DNA of 64,000 nt, from the NCBI GenBank assembly GCA_050874665.1, contig JBNMLC010000004.1, positions 1 to 64,000 on the forward strand, read 5' to 3'. The translations under genes were made by a program, and so were the position numbers. Position 1 is the stretch's first letter; each line of letters opens with the position of its first letter. A model generated the notes under the pieces. The model had not been told where the DNA came from. It searched no databases and was given only the letters and a program-made list of their open reading frames with translations. Of this stretch, positions 1 through 7,016 are shown one piece after another. The stretch comes from RUG11237 sp050874665. GTDB taxonomy: Bacteria; Bacillota; Clostridia; Lachnospirales; Lachnospiraceae.

Positions 1-181
1 ATTTTCCTATAACCAAATTTATCTCTTTTACTTGTTCATGTAATGCCTCTGCCATTGCTCCCTTACTTTCTTCCGGTTTCCATACAATAGACATAGCTCC
101 TATTTTTGCTGCTAATTGCTGTAACTTATGTTCATCTTTTTTAATTTGATCCAGATCTATTTTAATTTCGTTATTTTCCAA
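1..181 (-). CDS. type VII secretion-associated small helical protein (partial)
   Basis: Incomplete at the window edge; about 60 N-terminal residues are visible. I place the start at a TTG at 181, because a GAGGGG ribosome site lies just upstream and the ATG next to it is in a frame that stops after nine codons. The visible part is polar and predicted helical (begins ENNEIKIDLDQIKKDEHKL). It follows three other small helical genes on the same strand, one of which is a WXG100 protein. By position and character it resembles the YwqI/YxiC-like small proteins that precede LXG effectors in Bacillus, but this is inference. Family uncertain. Confidence 0.55.
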   Translation of the reverse strand, partial: MENNEIKIDLDQIKKDEHKLQQLAAKIGAMSIVWKPEESKGAMAEALHEQVKEINLVIGK

Positions 182-196
182 AACATCCCCTCATTT

Positions 197-478
197 CTAT
201 TCCAATATTGTTATATGTTTTTCCTGTTTGTCTATATCCTCAATATAATCATATACTATTTTCATAATCTGTCTTGTTTCTTCATTTAATTTAGTAATTG
301 CCCAGGTTAACTCCATTGCCTTTTGTTGGATTTCCGATTTTATCAAAACATCTGCAAACCCATTTTCTGCCAACTCACCTAAAATTGTTTGAAACTCTGT
401 ACCGCTTTCTACCAGATCATCAATAGTAGAAACAATATTTCTTCCTCCGCTTATTATTTCTTTATCATTTATAATCAT
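197..478 (-). CDS. small type VII secretion-associated protein, 93 aa
   Basis: A 93-residue, mostly helical protein with no signal peptide or membrane segment, third gene of the minus-strand WXG100 operon. The middle contains a hydrophobic, glycine-containing stretch (about residues 28-45), followed by a long amphipathic helix. There is no WXG motif. Its size and place between a coiled-coil protein and another small helical gene fit the small secreted or chaperone-like proteins that accompany LXG effectors in Firmicutes type VII loci. I do not recognise a named family, so the role is inferred from context only. Confidence 0.55.
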   Translation of the reverse strand: MIINDKEIISGGRNIVSTIDDLVESGTEFQTILGELAENGFADVLIKSEIQQKAMELTWAITKLNEETRQIMKIVYDYIEDIDKQEKHITILE

Positions 479-542
479 ATTGTATTTTCCTTTATTATTT
501 CCCTATATCTTGTATTCCTTTGTGGTTCTCTATTGCCTTTTG

Positions 543-911
543 TTACCTTATCATTATTTCTTTTGCTACTATCTGTGCATTACACTGTTGTATTTCAATT
601 TTTACTTTTTTCAAGGCCTCTGCGATTTGTTCCGAAATAGCTTCATAATTAATTAAAATCTTTTTTCTATTGATAGCACCATAACGTCTAGTCACTTTAT
701 CACCCAATCTTGTTGCTATGGTAGTTCTTGACTTTAAATCATAAAATTCTTCTGCATATTTATGCTTTTCTTTCATCTGTACTTCTGTTTTTTTCATCGC
801 ACCTTGATTTTCTTGTTGAAACTTAAGCAGACCTTTTTCCTCCTGCTCTAATTCGAATTGTTTCTTCTTTAAGCCACTCACTTCTATCTGTAATGCTCTA
901 ATTTGACTCAT
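543..911 (-). CDS. coiled-coil protein of the type VII operon (DUF5082/YwqH-like)
   Basis: 122 residues, highly charged and rich in Glu, Lys and Gln, with a long N-terminal coiled coil (about residues 1-60) and a second helix near the C-terminus, giving the helical-hairpin look of WXG100-superfamily proteins without the WXG tripeptide. It lies 73 bp downstream of the WXG100 gene on the same strand. In Bacillus the equivalent place is taken by YwqH-type proteins ahead of an LXG toxin. No signal peptide is visible, as expected for type VII substrates or their partners. The family assignment is tentative. Confidence 0.55.
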   Translation of the reverse strand: MSQIRALQIEVSGLKKKQFELEQEEKGLLKFQQENQGAMKKTEVQMKEKHKYAEEFYDLKSRTTIATRLGDKVTRRYGAINRKKILINYEAISEQIAEALKKVKIEIQQCNAQIVAKEIMIR

Positions 912-984
912 ATTTCTCCCTTTAATTTATTATATATAAACAACTTAGGAAGAATCCGCCTACAGCGAATTCTCCCACTTTAAA

Positions 985-1245
985 TTAAGCCTTAAATTGT
1001 TTTGCTATTGAATTATCTGTGCTGTCTAACGCCTGTGCTGTCTTATCTAACGCTTTTGCAATATCATCAATTAAATCCTTTGCTGCCACAAATCCCGGAC
1101 GCAATGATTTATATTTCTGATCATATGCCACACTAGATGCACCTTCCCATTCCGTAAGTAATGTATTTAACAATTTATCCATTTGTTTAATAACACTATC
1201 TACATTCTGAGCCTGTGTTCTATACTGCCCAGCTTTAGTTTTCAT
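985..1245 (-). CDS. WXG100 family type VII secretion target
   Basis: 86 residues, the usual size for an EsxA-like protein. It has two helices joined by a turn that carries the W-E-G tripeptide (about residue 33), followed by a conserved-type SxxAYDQKY segment. WXG100 proteins are secreted as helical-hairpin dimers by the EssC/YukBA ATPase machinery and often carry or chaperone larger effectors. It is the first gene of a minus-strand operon of small helical proteins that runs off the left edge of the window. The ribosome site is weak (GTGGTAAA) and the predicted transcript start is only about 10 nt upstream, so initiation is nearly leaderless. Confidence 0.85.
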   Translation of the reverse strand: MKTKAGQYRTQAQNVDSVIKQMDKLLNTLLTEWEGASSVAYDQKYKSLRPGFVAAKDLIDDIAKALDKTAQALDSTDNSIAKQFKA

Positions 1246-1261
1246 TTTACCACATTATAGT

Positions 1262-1290
1262 ATTATATTGCTTTGTTTTCTTTGTGTCTA
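1262..1290 (-). promoter_or_regulatory. promoter of the WXG100 operon
   Basis: On the minus strand, TAGACA (1290-1285), a 17 bp spacer and TATAAT (1267-1262), one mismatch from the sigma-A consensus. The -35 box directly abuts a four-site repeat array (1290-1342). The same arrangement recurs at 5744-5824. The predicted start, near 1255, leaves about 10 nt before the WXG100 ATG. Confidence 0.65.
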
Positions 1291-1342
1291 TTAGTTTTTG
1301 TGATGTTTTTTTATTAATTTTTGTTGGTTTTTGTTGGTTTTT
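1290..1342 (-). promoter_or_regulatory. four-site direct-repeat operator, copy 1
   Basis: Read on the minus strand, the 10-mer with consensus RAAAACYAAC occurs at 1342-1333, 1332-1323 and 1322-1313 in head-to-tail 10 bp steps. After 13 bp a fourth copy, AAAAACTAAT, sits at 1299-1290, touching the -35 box of the WXG100 promoter. This is a typical place for an activator. On the plus strand the outermost repeat overlaps a possible -35 (TTGGTT 1334-1339, 17 bp before TATACT 1357-1362) for the response-regulator gene, so binding could also autoregulate it. The bound protein is not known; the adjacent response regulator is the obvious candidate. Confidence 0.6.
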
Positions 1343-1406
1343 GTATTTAAATGTGATATACTCAATGTTGTATTTGCTTTATTTTTAATTAGGAAAGGAT
1401 GAATTT

Positions 1407-2192
1407 ATGGAACGTGCACTTACCATATTAATAATAGAAGATAATGATGCTATCTGCCAGCGACTGGCTACTGAAATAGAAGAAACACAAGACATTACTC
1501 TAATGGGTATAACGAATAGCTCTTCGGAAGCTTTGGAACTTGTTAAAGAACAGCTTCCCGATGCAATAATCCTTGACTTAGATTTAGGCAGTGGGCGGGG
1601 AAATGGCTTCGAGTTCCTTCAAGGAGTAAAAAAAATCCCTCTTTCTATTGCCCCCTATATTTTAGTCACCACAAGTTTTTCAAGTTCTAAGGCACAAAAT
1701 TTTGCCAAAGACTTAGGTGCAGATTTTATCTTTTTTAAACATCAAACAGATTATACAGAAAAAAAGGCAGTCGCCTTTTTAGAGATGATGCGTCCTTTAA
1801 TATTAAAAAACCAACATCCAAATAGTTTGTCAACTGCTCTTTCAGAAACTCCTGCACAAAAAAATCAACGTGTTAGAAGACTCATTACCACTGAATTAGA
1901 TTATGTTGGAATTAAACAAAAATCTGTTGGCTATCAGTATCTTATTGATGCCATTCTGATTGCCATAAATAATGCACAGCCTAACATTCCCGCTGCTGTT
2001 TCACAGATTTACAGTAAAACACCTACAAGTGTAGAAAGAGGTATGCAAAATGCTATTTCTCGTGCATGGCATACAATGAATATGAACGAATTGGCACTAC
2101 ATTATACTGCCAAAATCAATCCCGACAGAGGTATGCCAACTTTATCAGAATTTATTTTCTATTATGCTAATAAAATCAAAAACATGTGCTAA
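1407..2192 (+). CDS. response regulator with Spo0A-like DNA-binding domain
   Basis: 261 residues. Residues 5-125 are a receiver domain: acidic pocket IIEDND near the N-terminus, phospho-acceptor Asp in AIILDLDLG (about residue 57) and the switch Lys in FFKHQ. Residues about 150-261 match the Spo0A C-terminal fold, with SVERGMQNAISRAW standing where Spo0A has its recognition helix and PTLSEFIFYYANKI matching the final helix. It lacks some of the arginines that Spo0A uses for its box, so it is a paralogue with probably different specificity, not Spo0A itself. It is transcribed divergently from the WXG100 operon and followed by a sensor kinase gene. Confidence 0.8.
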   Translation: MERALTILIIEDNDAICQRLATEIEETQDITLMGITNSSSEALELVKEQLPDAIILDLDLGSGRGNGFEFLQGVKKIPLSIAPYILVTTSFSSSKAQNFAKDLGADFIFFKHQTDYTEKKAVAFLEMMRPLILKNQHPNSLSTALSETPAQKNQRVRRLITTELDYVGIKQKSVGYQYLIDAILIAINNAQPNIPAAVSQIYSKTPTSVERGMQNAISRAWHTMNMNELALHYTAKINPDRGMPTLSEFIFYYANKIKNMC

Positions 2193-2251
2193 TGCCTATA
2201 ACTTTGTTTCCTTTCGTTTTTTATTACTTTCTATCTTTGTGAGGTATTTTT

Positions 2252-3757
2252 ATGTTACGATTTCTTATTCAATATGCTGCAAACACTTATTGTATTAATT
2301 ATAGCTATTTAAAATTATCCACTAGCCAAAATAAAAAGGTTAGCTTTAATATAGTGCACCTCCTTATTACATTACTGACTACTGCCATTTTTTATGTTCT
2401 TCCTTCAGAATTTCGTTTTATAGTTCCACCATTACAGGTGTTATTGCTTTTTATTTATTTTTATACTACCGGCTCTGAAACTGCAAAAACGACTTTTACA
2501 ACAACTATCCTATCCTACGCCATCTGCTATATTTGCTTTTTTACTGCAACGCTTTTGATAATTATACCATTGATTCCTATAGTTGCTTACTTTATCGACA
2601 TTACTTCTCTGCCAACTAATTTTTTACAATTTATTGTTTCTTTCTTACAATGCACATTTTGTCACCTTCTTTTTCATACAAAACGTTTTCAAAACGGAAT
2701 ACCCCTGATACATAATCCATTTGTTACAAGAAACGGAGTGTTTCTTGGGATTTTATTTATGTGCTGCCATATGTTTTTCTCTGCCAACAATTACAAAGTG
2801 CATGCTGAATGGGATTTTTTTCTTATTCTAGCCATTCTTTTTTCACTCATTCTTCTGGCTCTTTTCTTCTTCTGGTGGCAAGGTGAAATTCATCACTGCT
2901 ACCTGTTGCAGAGTAAAGCCTTTGAGTGTGATTCTTTAGAAAAACAATTAACCTACTATCAAGAAGAGCTAGGTGCTTTAGAAAAAGATAATGAAAAACT
3001 TTCAAAACTTATTCACAGAGATAATAAGTTAATTCCTTCCATGCAGTTAGCAGTACATAGTTTTCTTAACTGTTCTTTGAAAGGTAATACGGAAAATTTA
3101 TCCCGACAGGGAGAAGCACTGTTGCATCAATTAGAAGCAGAAATGTCCGAAAGAAGCAGTATAGTTACTACCCTATTCCATTCTCAAAAACAGTTGCCCC
3201 ACACTAATATTCTTTCTATTGACCAACTGCTCTCCTATTTTCTTCAACGCTGCGATAAAGATGGGATTGCCTTCGACTGCTCTTTTTGGGATAATGTTTC
3301 CTTAATACCCCAAAAAGCACTTTCAGAAAAAGATTTGTTAACTCTTCTTGCGGATTTGCTTGAGAATGCTTTAATTGCTACCAGGCATAATCAGGGAAAC
3401 TATATTCTGCTCCACATGGGAATCTCAGATGATTGTTCCTTTATAGAAGTATTAGACAGTGGACACTTATTTCCTAAAGAAGTTCTTTACTATTGGGGAC
3501 AGAAAAGGTACACTACTCTTAAGGAGCATGGGGGAAGTGGTATCGGTATGATGGTGATTTATGAACTGCTACAAAAGTATCATGCCAGTTTTGTAATCGA
3601 TGAAACAATTTCTAACGAAAACTTTTACACCAAAAAAGTTACGGTAATATTCGATGGAAAATCTCGGTATCATCTCTATTCCAACCGTTCATCGGAGGAA
3701 CTCGCCTATTTAGCCCGCCGTAGTGATTTAAAGATTTTTTCAGATGCGCCGAAATAA
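2252..3757 (+). CDS. AgrC-like membrane sensor histidine kinase (GHKL)
   Basis: 501 residues. The N-terminal half (about 30-225) is hydrophobic, with six or seven membrane segments and no large outer domain, as in AgrC/BlpH-type peptide sensors. A short coiled coil follows (about 230-260), then the phospho-acceptor His in LIHRDNKLIPS and a GHKL ATPase with N-box DLLENALIATR and glycine-rich GGSGIGMM. It lies 59 bp after the Spo0A-like regulator and is its likely partner. The ligand is unknown, and no autoinducer peptide gene was found beside it. The last one or two codons and the stop lie inside a duplicated segment (see 3750-3929), so the native C-terminus may have been altered. Confidence 0.78.
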   Translation: MLRFLIQYAANTYCINYSYLKLSTSQNKKVSFNIVHLLITLLTTAIFYVLPSEFRFIVPPLQVLLLFIYFYTTGSETAKTTFTTTILSYAICYICFFTATLLIIIPLIPIVAYFIDITSLPTNFLQFIVSFLQCTFCHLLFHTKRFQNGIPLIHNPFVTRNGVFLGILFMCCHMFFSANNYKVHAEWDFFLILAILFSLILLALFFFWWQGEIHHCYLLQSKAFECDSLEKQLTYYQEELGALEKDNEKLSKLIHRDNKLIPSMQLAVHSFLNCSLKGNTENLSRQGEALLHQLEAEMSERSSIVTTLFHSQKQLPHTNILSIDQLLSYFLQRCDKDGIAFDCSFWDNVSLIPQKALSEKDLLTLLADLLENALIATRHNQGNYILLHMGISDDCSFIEVLDSGHLFPKEVLYYWGQKRYTTLKEHGGSGIGMMVIYELLQKYHASFVIDETISNENFYTKKVTVIFDGKSRYHLYSNRSSEELAYLARRSDLKIFSDAPK

Positions 3758-3929
3758 TGCCAAATTCTGTTGCTATCATCACTTCACCTCCTACTGCATA
3801 CTAGTGTCCTTTATTGCAATTTTTCTCCGCATACCGGACAATGCTTTGCTTTCAATGACATGGATAGCGGAAAAATTACCTAAAAAATTGCAACAACGTT
3901 GTTATCTTTTTTACTTTAAATGGACTCAT
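3750..3929 (-). pseudogene. decayed copy of the zinc-ribbon gene and the start of the 115 aa gene
   Basis: Positions 3750-3866 match 4441-4557 almost base for base, and 3867-3929 match 4684-4746, so this is a duplicate of the downstream pair of genes with about 126 bp removed (the membrane segments of the zinc-ribbon protein). The minus-strand reading starts MSPFKVKK as in the intact gene but hits a stop within about 17 codons, and the AGGAGG site of the intact copy is missing. The first codons of the 115 aa gene are also present and then broken off at the end of the kinase gene. Confidence 0.8.
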
Positions 3930-3994
3930 ATATATTAGGAACATCTGATGTCTTGTAATACCTGCACTCATGAATCCCCTAAACCCTCGGTTGG

Positions 3995-4024
3995 AAGAAC
4001 AAGTCCATTCTCGTTCTTTTAAAT
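3995..4024 (+). terminator. possible terminator after the kinase gene
   Basis: Stem AAGAAC-AAG / CTC-GTTCTT with one G-U pair and a short loop, followed by TTTTAAATTT on the plus strand. It would end the response regulator-kinase transcript. The U-tract is imperfect. The rest of 3930-4122 holds no convincing gene. Confidence 0.4.
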
Positions 4025-4122
4025 TTCAAGTCCGGTTTGTCTATATTGTAAGAATTACATCCACCACTATACAAATCTGTACTAGTACTAGTATTATTAT
4101 CCTACTTCTTAAAAATAAAAAT

Positions 4123-4470
4123 TTACACCCCAAAATGAATCATATATTTATTTTTCTTTCTCGCTTTTCTTATCAACTGTAACAAATTTTGCAGACTTTG
4201 ATCTTGTTGAAGCCGTTTATCCTTCTTAACTACTTCCTCAAAATGCTTAAGTTCTTCCGGAGGAATTAATGTAATTCCATGCCGACACAATCCTTTTGCA
4301 GGCTCATCCAGCCCACCAAAATAAGTATGCATATTTTTTAATTCGTTCCACCAATCATTAATATACAAATCATCGTCAATTGCTACACATTCATATTTTT
4401 CCGGATTATAGTCCATATAAACACGTTTTTTATCTAATTTCAAAATAATGCCAAATTCTGTTGCTATCAT
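4123..4470 (-). CDS. uncharacterised 115 aa cytoplasmic protein
   Basis: 115 residues with no signal peptide or membrane segment. It has an acidic middle with aromatic residues (DDDLYINDWWNELKN) and a basic, helical C-terminus ending in RKARKKNKYMIHFGV. The start is well supported by AGGAGGTGAAG 5 nt before the ATG. It lies 31 bp after the zinc-ribbon gene in a minus-strand operon headed by the secreted 251 aa protein. A small acidic soluble protein near a type VII locus could be an immunity protein or adaptor, but nothing in the sequence proves this. The first ten codons are duplicated at 3750-3780. Confidence 0.65.
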   Translation of the reverse strand: MIATEFGIILKLDKKRVYMDYNPEKYECVAIDDDLYINDWWNELKNMHTYFGGLDEPAKGLCRHGITLIPPEELKHFEEVVKKDKRLQQDQSLQNLLQLIRKARKKNKYMIHFGV

Positions 4471-4501
4471 CGCTTCACCTCCTACTGTATATTGGTGTTC
4501 T

Positions 4502-4747
4502 TTATTGCAATTTTTCTCCGCATGCCGGACAATGCTTTGCTTTCAATGACATGGATATTGGAAAATATTCCTTGCAATGGGGGCATTTCCAATACTTTAA
4601 CAATGCAATGATAATACCTGCTAAACTCAGACCCATCAGCAACATATACACTGTACTATGTTTCATATCAAATGCAATAGCAAACGGAAAAACTATCTGA
4701 AAAATTGCAACAATGTTAGTTATTTTTTTTACTTTAAATGGACTCAT
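4502..4747 (-). CDS. small zinc-ribbon membrane protein, 81 aa
   Basis: 81 residues: a short basic N-terminus, two membrane segments (about 10-28 and 32-50), then a cytoplasmic zinc ribbon with CPHC at about 54-57 and CPAC at about 73-76. The start has a strong AGGAGG site. Proteins of this layout are common in Firmicutes and mostly of unknown role. It is the middle gene of a three-gene minus-strand operon. A deleted, frame-broken copy lies at 3798-3929, which shows that this segment has been duplicated locally. Confidence 0.7.
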   Translation of the reverse strand: MSPFKVKKITNIVAIFQIVFPFAIAFDMKHSTVYMLLMGLSLAGIIIALLKYWKCPHCKEYFPISMSLKAKHCPACGEKLQ

Positions 4748-4779
4748 AAATTTTCCTCCTAAACTTCACATTTTGTTTT

Positions 4780-5535
4780 CTATTGGATATATTCCTGATA
4801 GCCAGGTTGAGAAACCTGCCAATACTCATATGCCTTTTTTAGCATGTAATTCTGATCATCAAAATGCTTTGTTTTTTTAATGGTAATTTTCTTTCCAACT
4901 GTAGATGTATATCTATTATTCTTCTTATTTACTAATCTGTACGCAATAGTTGTATCCTCAATACGTGCCTTTCTACATATTGCATAATTAGCCCAATCAT
5001 TAGCCTTATGACCTTTCGCAACAAATTGAAAACACTTATCTGTCATATGAGTATATATTGATGTACTTACATATGACTCTTCACCAGGTGCCTCTATTTT
5101 CGAAAAATCAATGCCTAACACCGTTGCCGGAACCCAGACATACGGTTTTGTAAACCCAATCGCTATATGAAATGCTTTGTTTACAGTACCCCAATACTTA
5201 AAATTTTGTTTTTTAACATTTTTTATGGGCATATTATAATATTGATATACAATTCTATACTTCTGTCCCTTGTACTTTTGACTCCCTGAAATTTCAGCTT
5301 TCTCACAAATAACTAGTTTTTGATATTCTCTCTCATTATAATATTCAATTCCATTTTTTTTCAATATTTTTTTCACAGTTTCTTTACTTTTATTGGTCAA
5401 ATCAATTTCCGCTGTTCCAAGTGTTTCTTCTCTAAGTATTTGTGTTGTTTCATTATTTTTTGCCAATACAATATTACCAGAATTAATCATCATCATTACT
5501 CCCAACAATATTGTTATACCTCTTTTTAATCTCAT
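4780..5535 (-). CDS. secreted protein of unknown function, 251 aa
   Basis: Starts with a Sec-type signal peptide (MRLKRG, a hydrophobic core to about residue 20, cleavage likely near VLA-K at 25). The mature part is basic and rich in Tyr, Lys and Asn, has no lipobox, membrane anchor or LPXTG, and shows no motif I recognise. It opens the operon that continues with the zinc-ribbon and 115 aa genes. A predicted promoter about 200 bp upstream carries the same repeat operator as the WXG100 operon, so co-regulation with type VII secretion is likely even though this protein itself should use Sec. Confidence 0.65.
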   Translation of the reverse strand: MRLKRGITILLGVMMMINSGNIVLAKNNETTQILREETLGTAEIDLTNKSKETVKKILKKNGIEYYNEREYQKLVICEKAEISGSQKYKGQKYRIVYQYYNMPIKNVKKQNFKYWGTVNKAFHIAIGFTKPYVWVPATVLGIDFSKIEAPGEESYVSTSIYTHMTDKCFQFVAKGHKANDWANYAICRKARIEDTTIAYRLVNKKNNRYTSTVGKKITIKKTKHFDDQNYMLKKAYEYWQVSQPGYQEYIQ

Positions 5536-5743
5536 TTTTCTCTCTCCTTATTCCATTATAATTTCCTTAAAGCACTATCGGCCCCACAATCACTTGCCTA
5601 TTTTCTGTTTTGCCTCCCTCTTTTTTCCTTTTATTTTTTACAATATTTAATTCTCCGTTTAACTAAAGCTCATGGTTGTGTGCACAATAAGATTGTGTGT
5701 ATATGCCTAATTTATATTTTGCATATATTTACCAATATTTACA

Positions 5744-5772
5744 ATTTTAACTTTTAACTTACGATAAAGCAA
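5744..5772 (-). promoter_or_regulatory. promoter of the 251 aa secreted-protein operon
   Basis: On the minus strand, TTGCTT (5772-5767), a 17 bp spacer and TAAAAT (5749-5744). The position relative to the repeat array is the same, base for base, as at the WXG100 promoter. The predicted leader to the ATG at 5535 is about 200 nt. Confidence 0.5.
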
Positions 5773-5824
5773 TTAGTTTTTATACTATATTTCTGTTAGT
5801 TTTCGTTGGTTTTCGTTAGTTTTT
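5772..5824 (-). promoter_or_regulatory. four-site direct-repeat operator, copy 2
   Basis: Minus-strand 10-mers at 5824-5815 (AAAAACTAAC), 5814-5805 (GAAAACCAAC) and 5804-5795 (GAAAACTAAC) run head to tail. A fourth, AAAAACTAAT, sits at 5781-5772 after 13 bp. Number, order, 10 bp phasing and the 13 bp gap all match copy 1 at 1290-1342, while the flanking sequence differs, so the similarity is unlikely to be a simple duplication. Confidence 0.6.
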
Positions 5825-5842
5825 ATTCCACCAAAGAAAACA

Positions 5843-5871
5843 TTGACTTCCCTCCTCAAAAACATTACAAT
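5843..5871 (+). promoter_or_regulatory. promoter for the Rpn-family gene
   Basis: TTGACT (5843-5848), exactly 17 bp, then TACAAT (5866-5871), close to the sigma-A consensus, giving a leader of about 120 nt before the chosen start at 5999. The rest of the 5536-5998 gap holds the repeat operator and nothing else I can name. Confidence 0.6.
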
Positions 5872-5998
5872 ATAAGTACATATCTGGGAAATATCTTAAT
5901 CAATTCGATTGACTATCCCCATATAACTAAAATTTAACATGGCGGATAGGAAAAAGGCATACTTGAATCCTGTTCGCAGTAACGCAGGAGGAATGAAT

Positions 5999-6904
5999 AT
6001 GCAGGAAAACGAAGTAAAGATTAACAGAGAACATAAAGACAGACTATTTCGTCTTATCTTTGGCAGCGAGGAAAATAAGACCAATTTACTTGAATTATAC
6101 AATGCACTGAACGATACCAGTTATAGTAAATTGGATGATTTAGAAATCACAACCATCGAAGATGTAATCTACATGGGAATGAAAAATGATGTATCACTAC
6201 TGATACATAGCAGAATGGCATTGTACGAACATCAGTCAACTTACAATCCCAATATGCCAATCCGCGGAATGATGTATGCAGCCAAACTATATAGCAAACA
6301 CATAGAAAAATATGACTTGAATATATATGGAGAAACACTGATGAAGCTTCCGGTACCTCAGTATATTGTATTTTATAATGGTTCCCAAGAACACGCGGAT
6401 GAAGAAATATTAAGACTGTCCGATGCTTTTGACACAACGGAAAACATAACTGGATATGAATGGACTGCCAGAATGTTTAATATTAATTATGGCAGAAACC
6501 ATAAACTGATGGAAAAATGCAAACCCCTACGGGATTACGCAATTTTTGTGGATAAAATAAAGTCCTATATAAATCAGAAAAATTCTATTGTGGATGCTAT
6601 CAATCAAGCAGTAAATGAATGTATCAAAGAAAATATTATGGCAGAGTTTTTAAAAACTCATCGAGCAGAGGTGATAGATATGTGTATAACAGAATATAAC
6701 GAAGAGAAAGTGATGGATGCAATACGTAAAGAGGCCCACACGAAGGGGCGTGAGGAAGGTCGCATGGAGGGCATTAGAAATACTCTGCAGACTCTACTGG
6801 ATTGCGGAGTGGATATACAAACGGCTGTTACAAGAACTGCTGAACAATATAAAAAGAATGAGAAAAAGATTTGGGATATTTGGGAGAAGATGGATAAAAT
6901 ATAG
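5999..6904 (+). CDS. Rpn family PD-(D/E)XK nuclease / putative transposase-like protein
   Basis: 301 residues from the chosen start. The ATG at 5999 has AGGAGG 7 nt upstream; the ATG at 5993 is too close, and the longer frame from 5939 lacks a site. The N-terminal domain carries the PD-(D/E)XK pattern of the Rpn (recombination-promoting nuclease) and PDDEXK transposase-like families: Asp in MKNDVSLLI and Glu-x-Gln in YEHQSTYN, about 20 residues apart. Family members bind or cut DNA and often occur in many copies. The C-terminus has the typical charged, Gly-Arg-Glu-rich tail (KGREEGRMEGIRNTL). There are no inverted repeats around it, so I do not call a mobile element. Confidence 0.75.
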   Translation: MQENEVKINREHKDRLFRLIFGSEENKTNLLELYNALNDTSYSKLDDLEITTIEDVIYMGMKNDVSLLIHSRMALYEHQSTYNPNMPIRGMMYAAKLYSKHIEKYDLNIYGETLMKLPVPQYIVFYNGSQEHADEEILRLSDAFDTTENITGYEWTARMFNINYGRNHKLMEKCKPLRDYAIFVDKIKSYINQKNSIVDAINQAVNECIKENIMAEFLKTHRAEVIDMCITEYNEEKVMDAIRKEAHTKGREEGRMEGIRNTLQTLLDCGVDIQTAVTRTAEQYKKNEKKIWDIWEKMDKI

Positions 6905-6961
6905 TATTCTGCTTTTACACAACTAATTTTATTAGCTTTATCCCCACAATATATTACCACC

Positions 6962-6993
6962 AAAAAGCCCTCAGTAAATTTCACCGAGGGCTT
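6962..6993 (-). terminator. metK terminator
   Basis: Stem AAGCCCTC/GAGGGCTT with a 13 nt loop followed by TTTTTG on the minus strand, 24 bp beyond the metK stop. It may also slow the convergent Rpn transcript, although the plus-strand T-run is poor. Confidence 0.75.
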
Positions 6994-7016
6994 CTCTCAT
7001 TATACTTTATTGTATT

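Noticed and set aside
1290..1342. CRISPR-like or iteron array
   Set aside because: The 10 bp units are directly adjacent without spacers and sit beside a promoter, so an operator is the simpler reading; there is no replication gene and no cas gene.
1407..2192. Master sporulation regulator Spo0A
   Set aside because: The recognition helix differs and the gene is paired with a membrane kinase in an accessory locus, whereas true spo0A is an orphan regulator gene next to spoIVB in most spore formers.
4081..4092. Palindrome ACTAGTACTAGT as an operator
   Set aside because: It is short and low in complexity, is not near a promoter, and has no second copy that I noticed.
3970..4182. Plus-strand frame of 70 codons between the kinase and 115 aa genes
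   Set aside because: It has no ribosome site, overlaps the 115 aa gene's end and includes a possible terminator.
5999..6904. Active insertion sequence around the Rpn-family gene
   Set aside because: No flanking inverted repeats or target-site duplication are seen; Rpn-type genes often occur alone.
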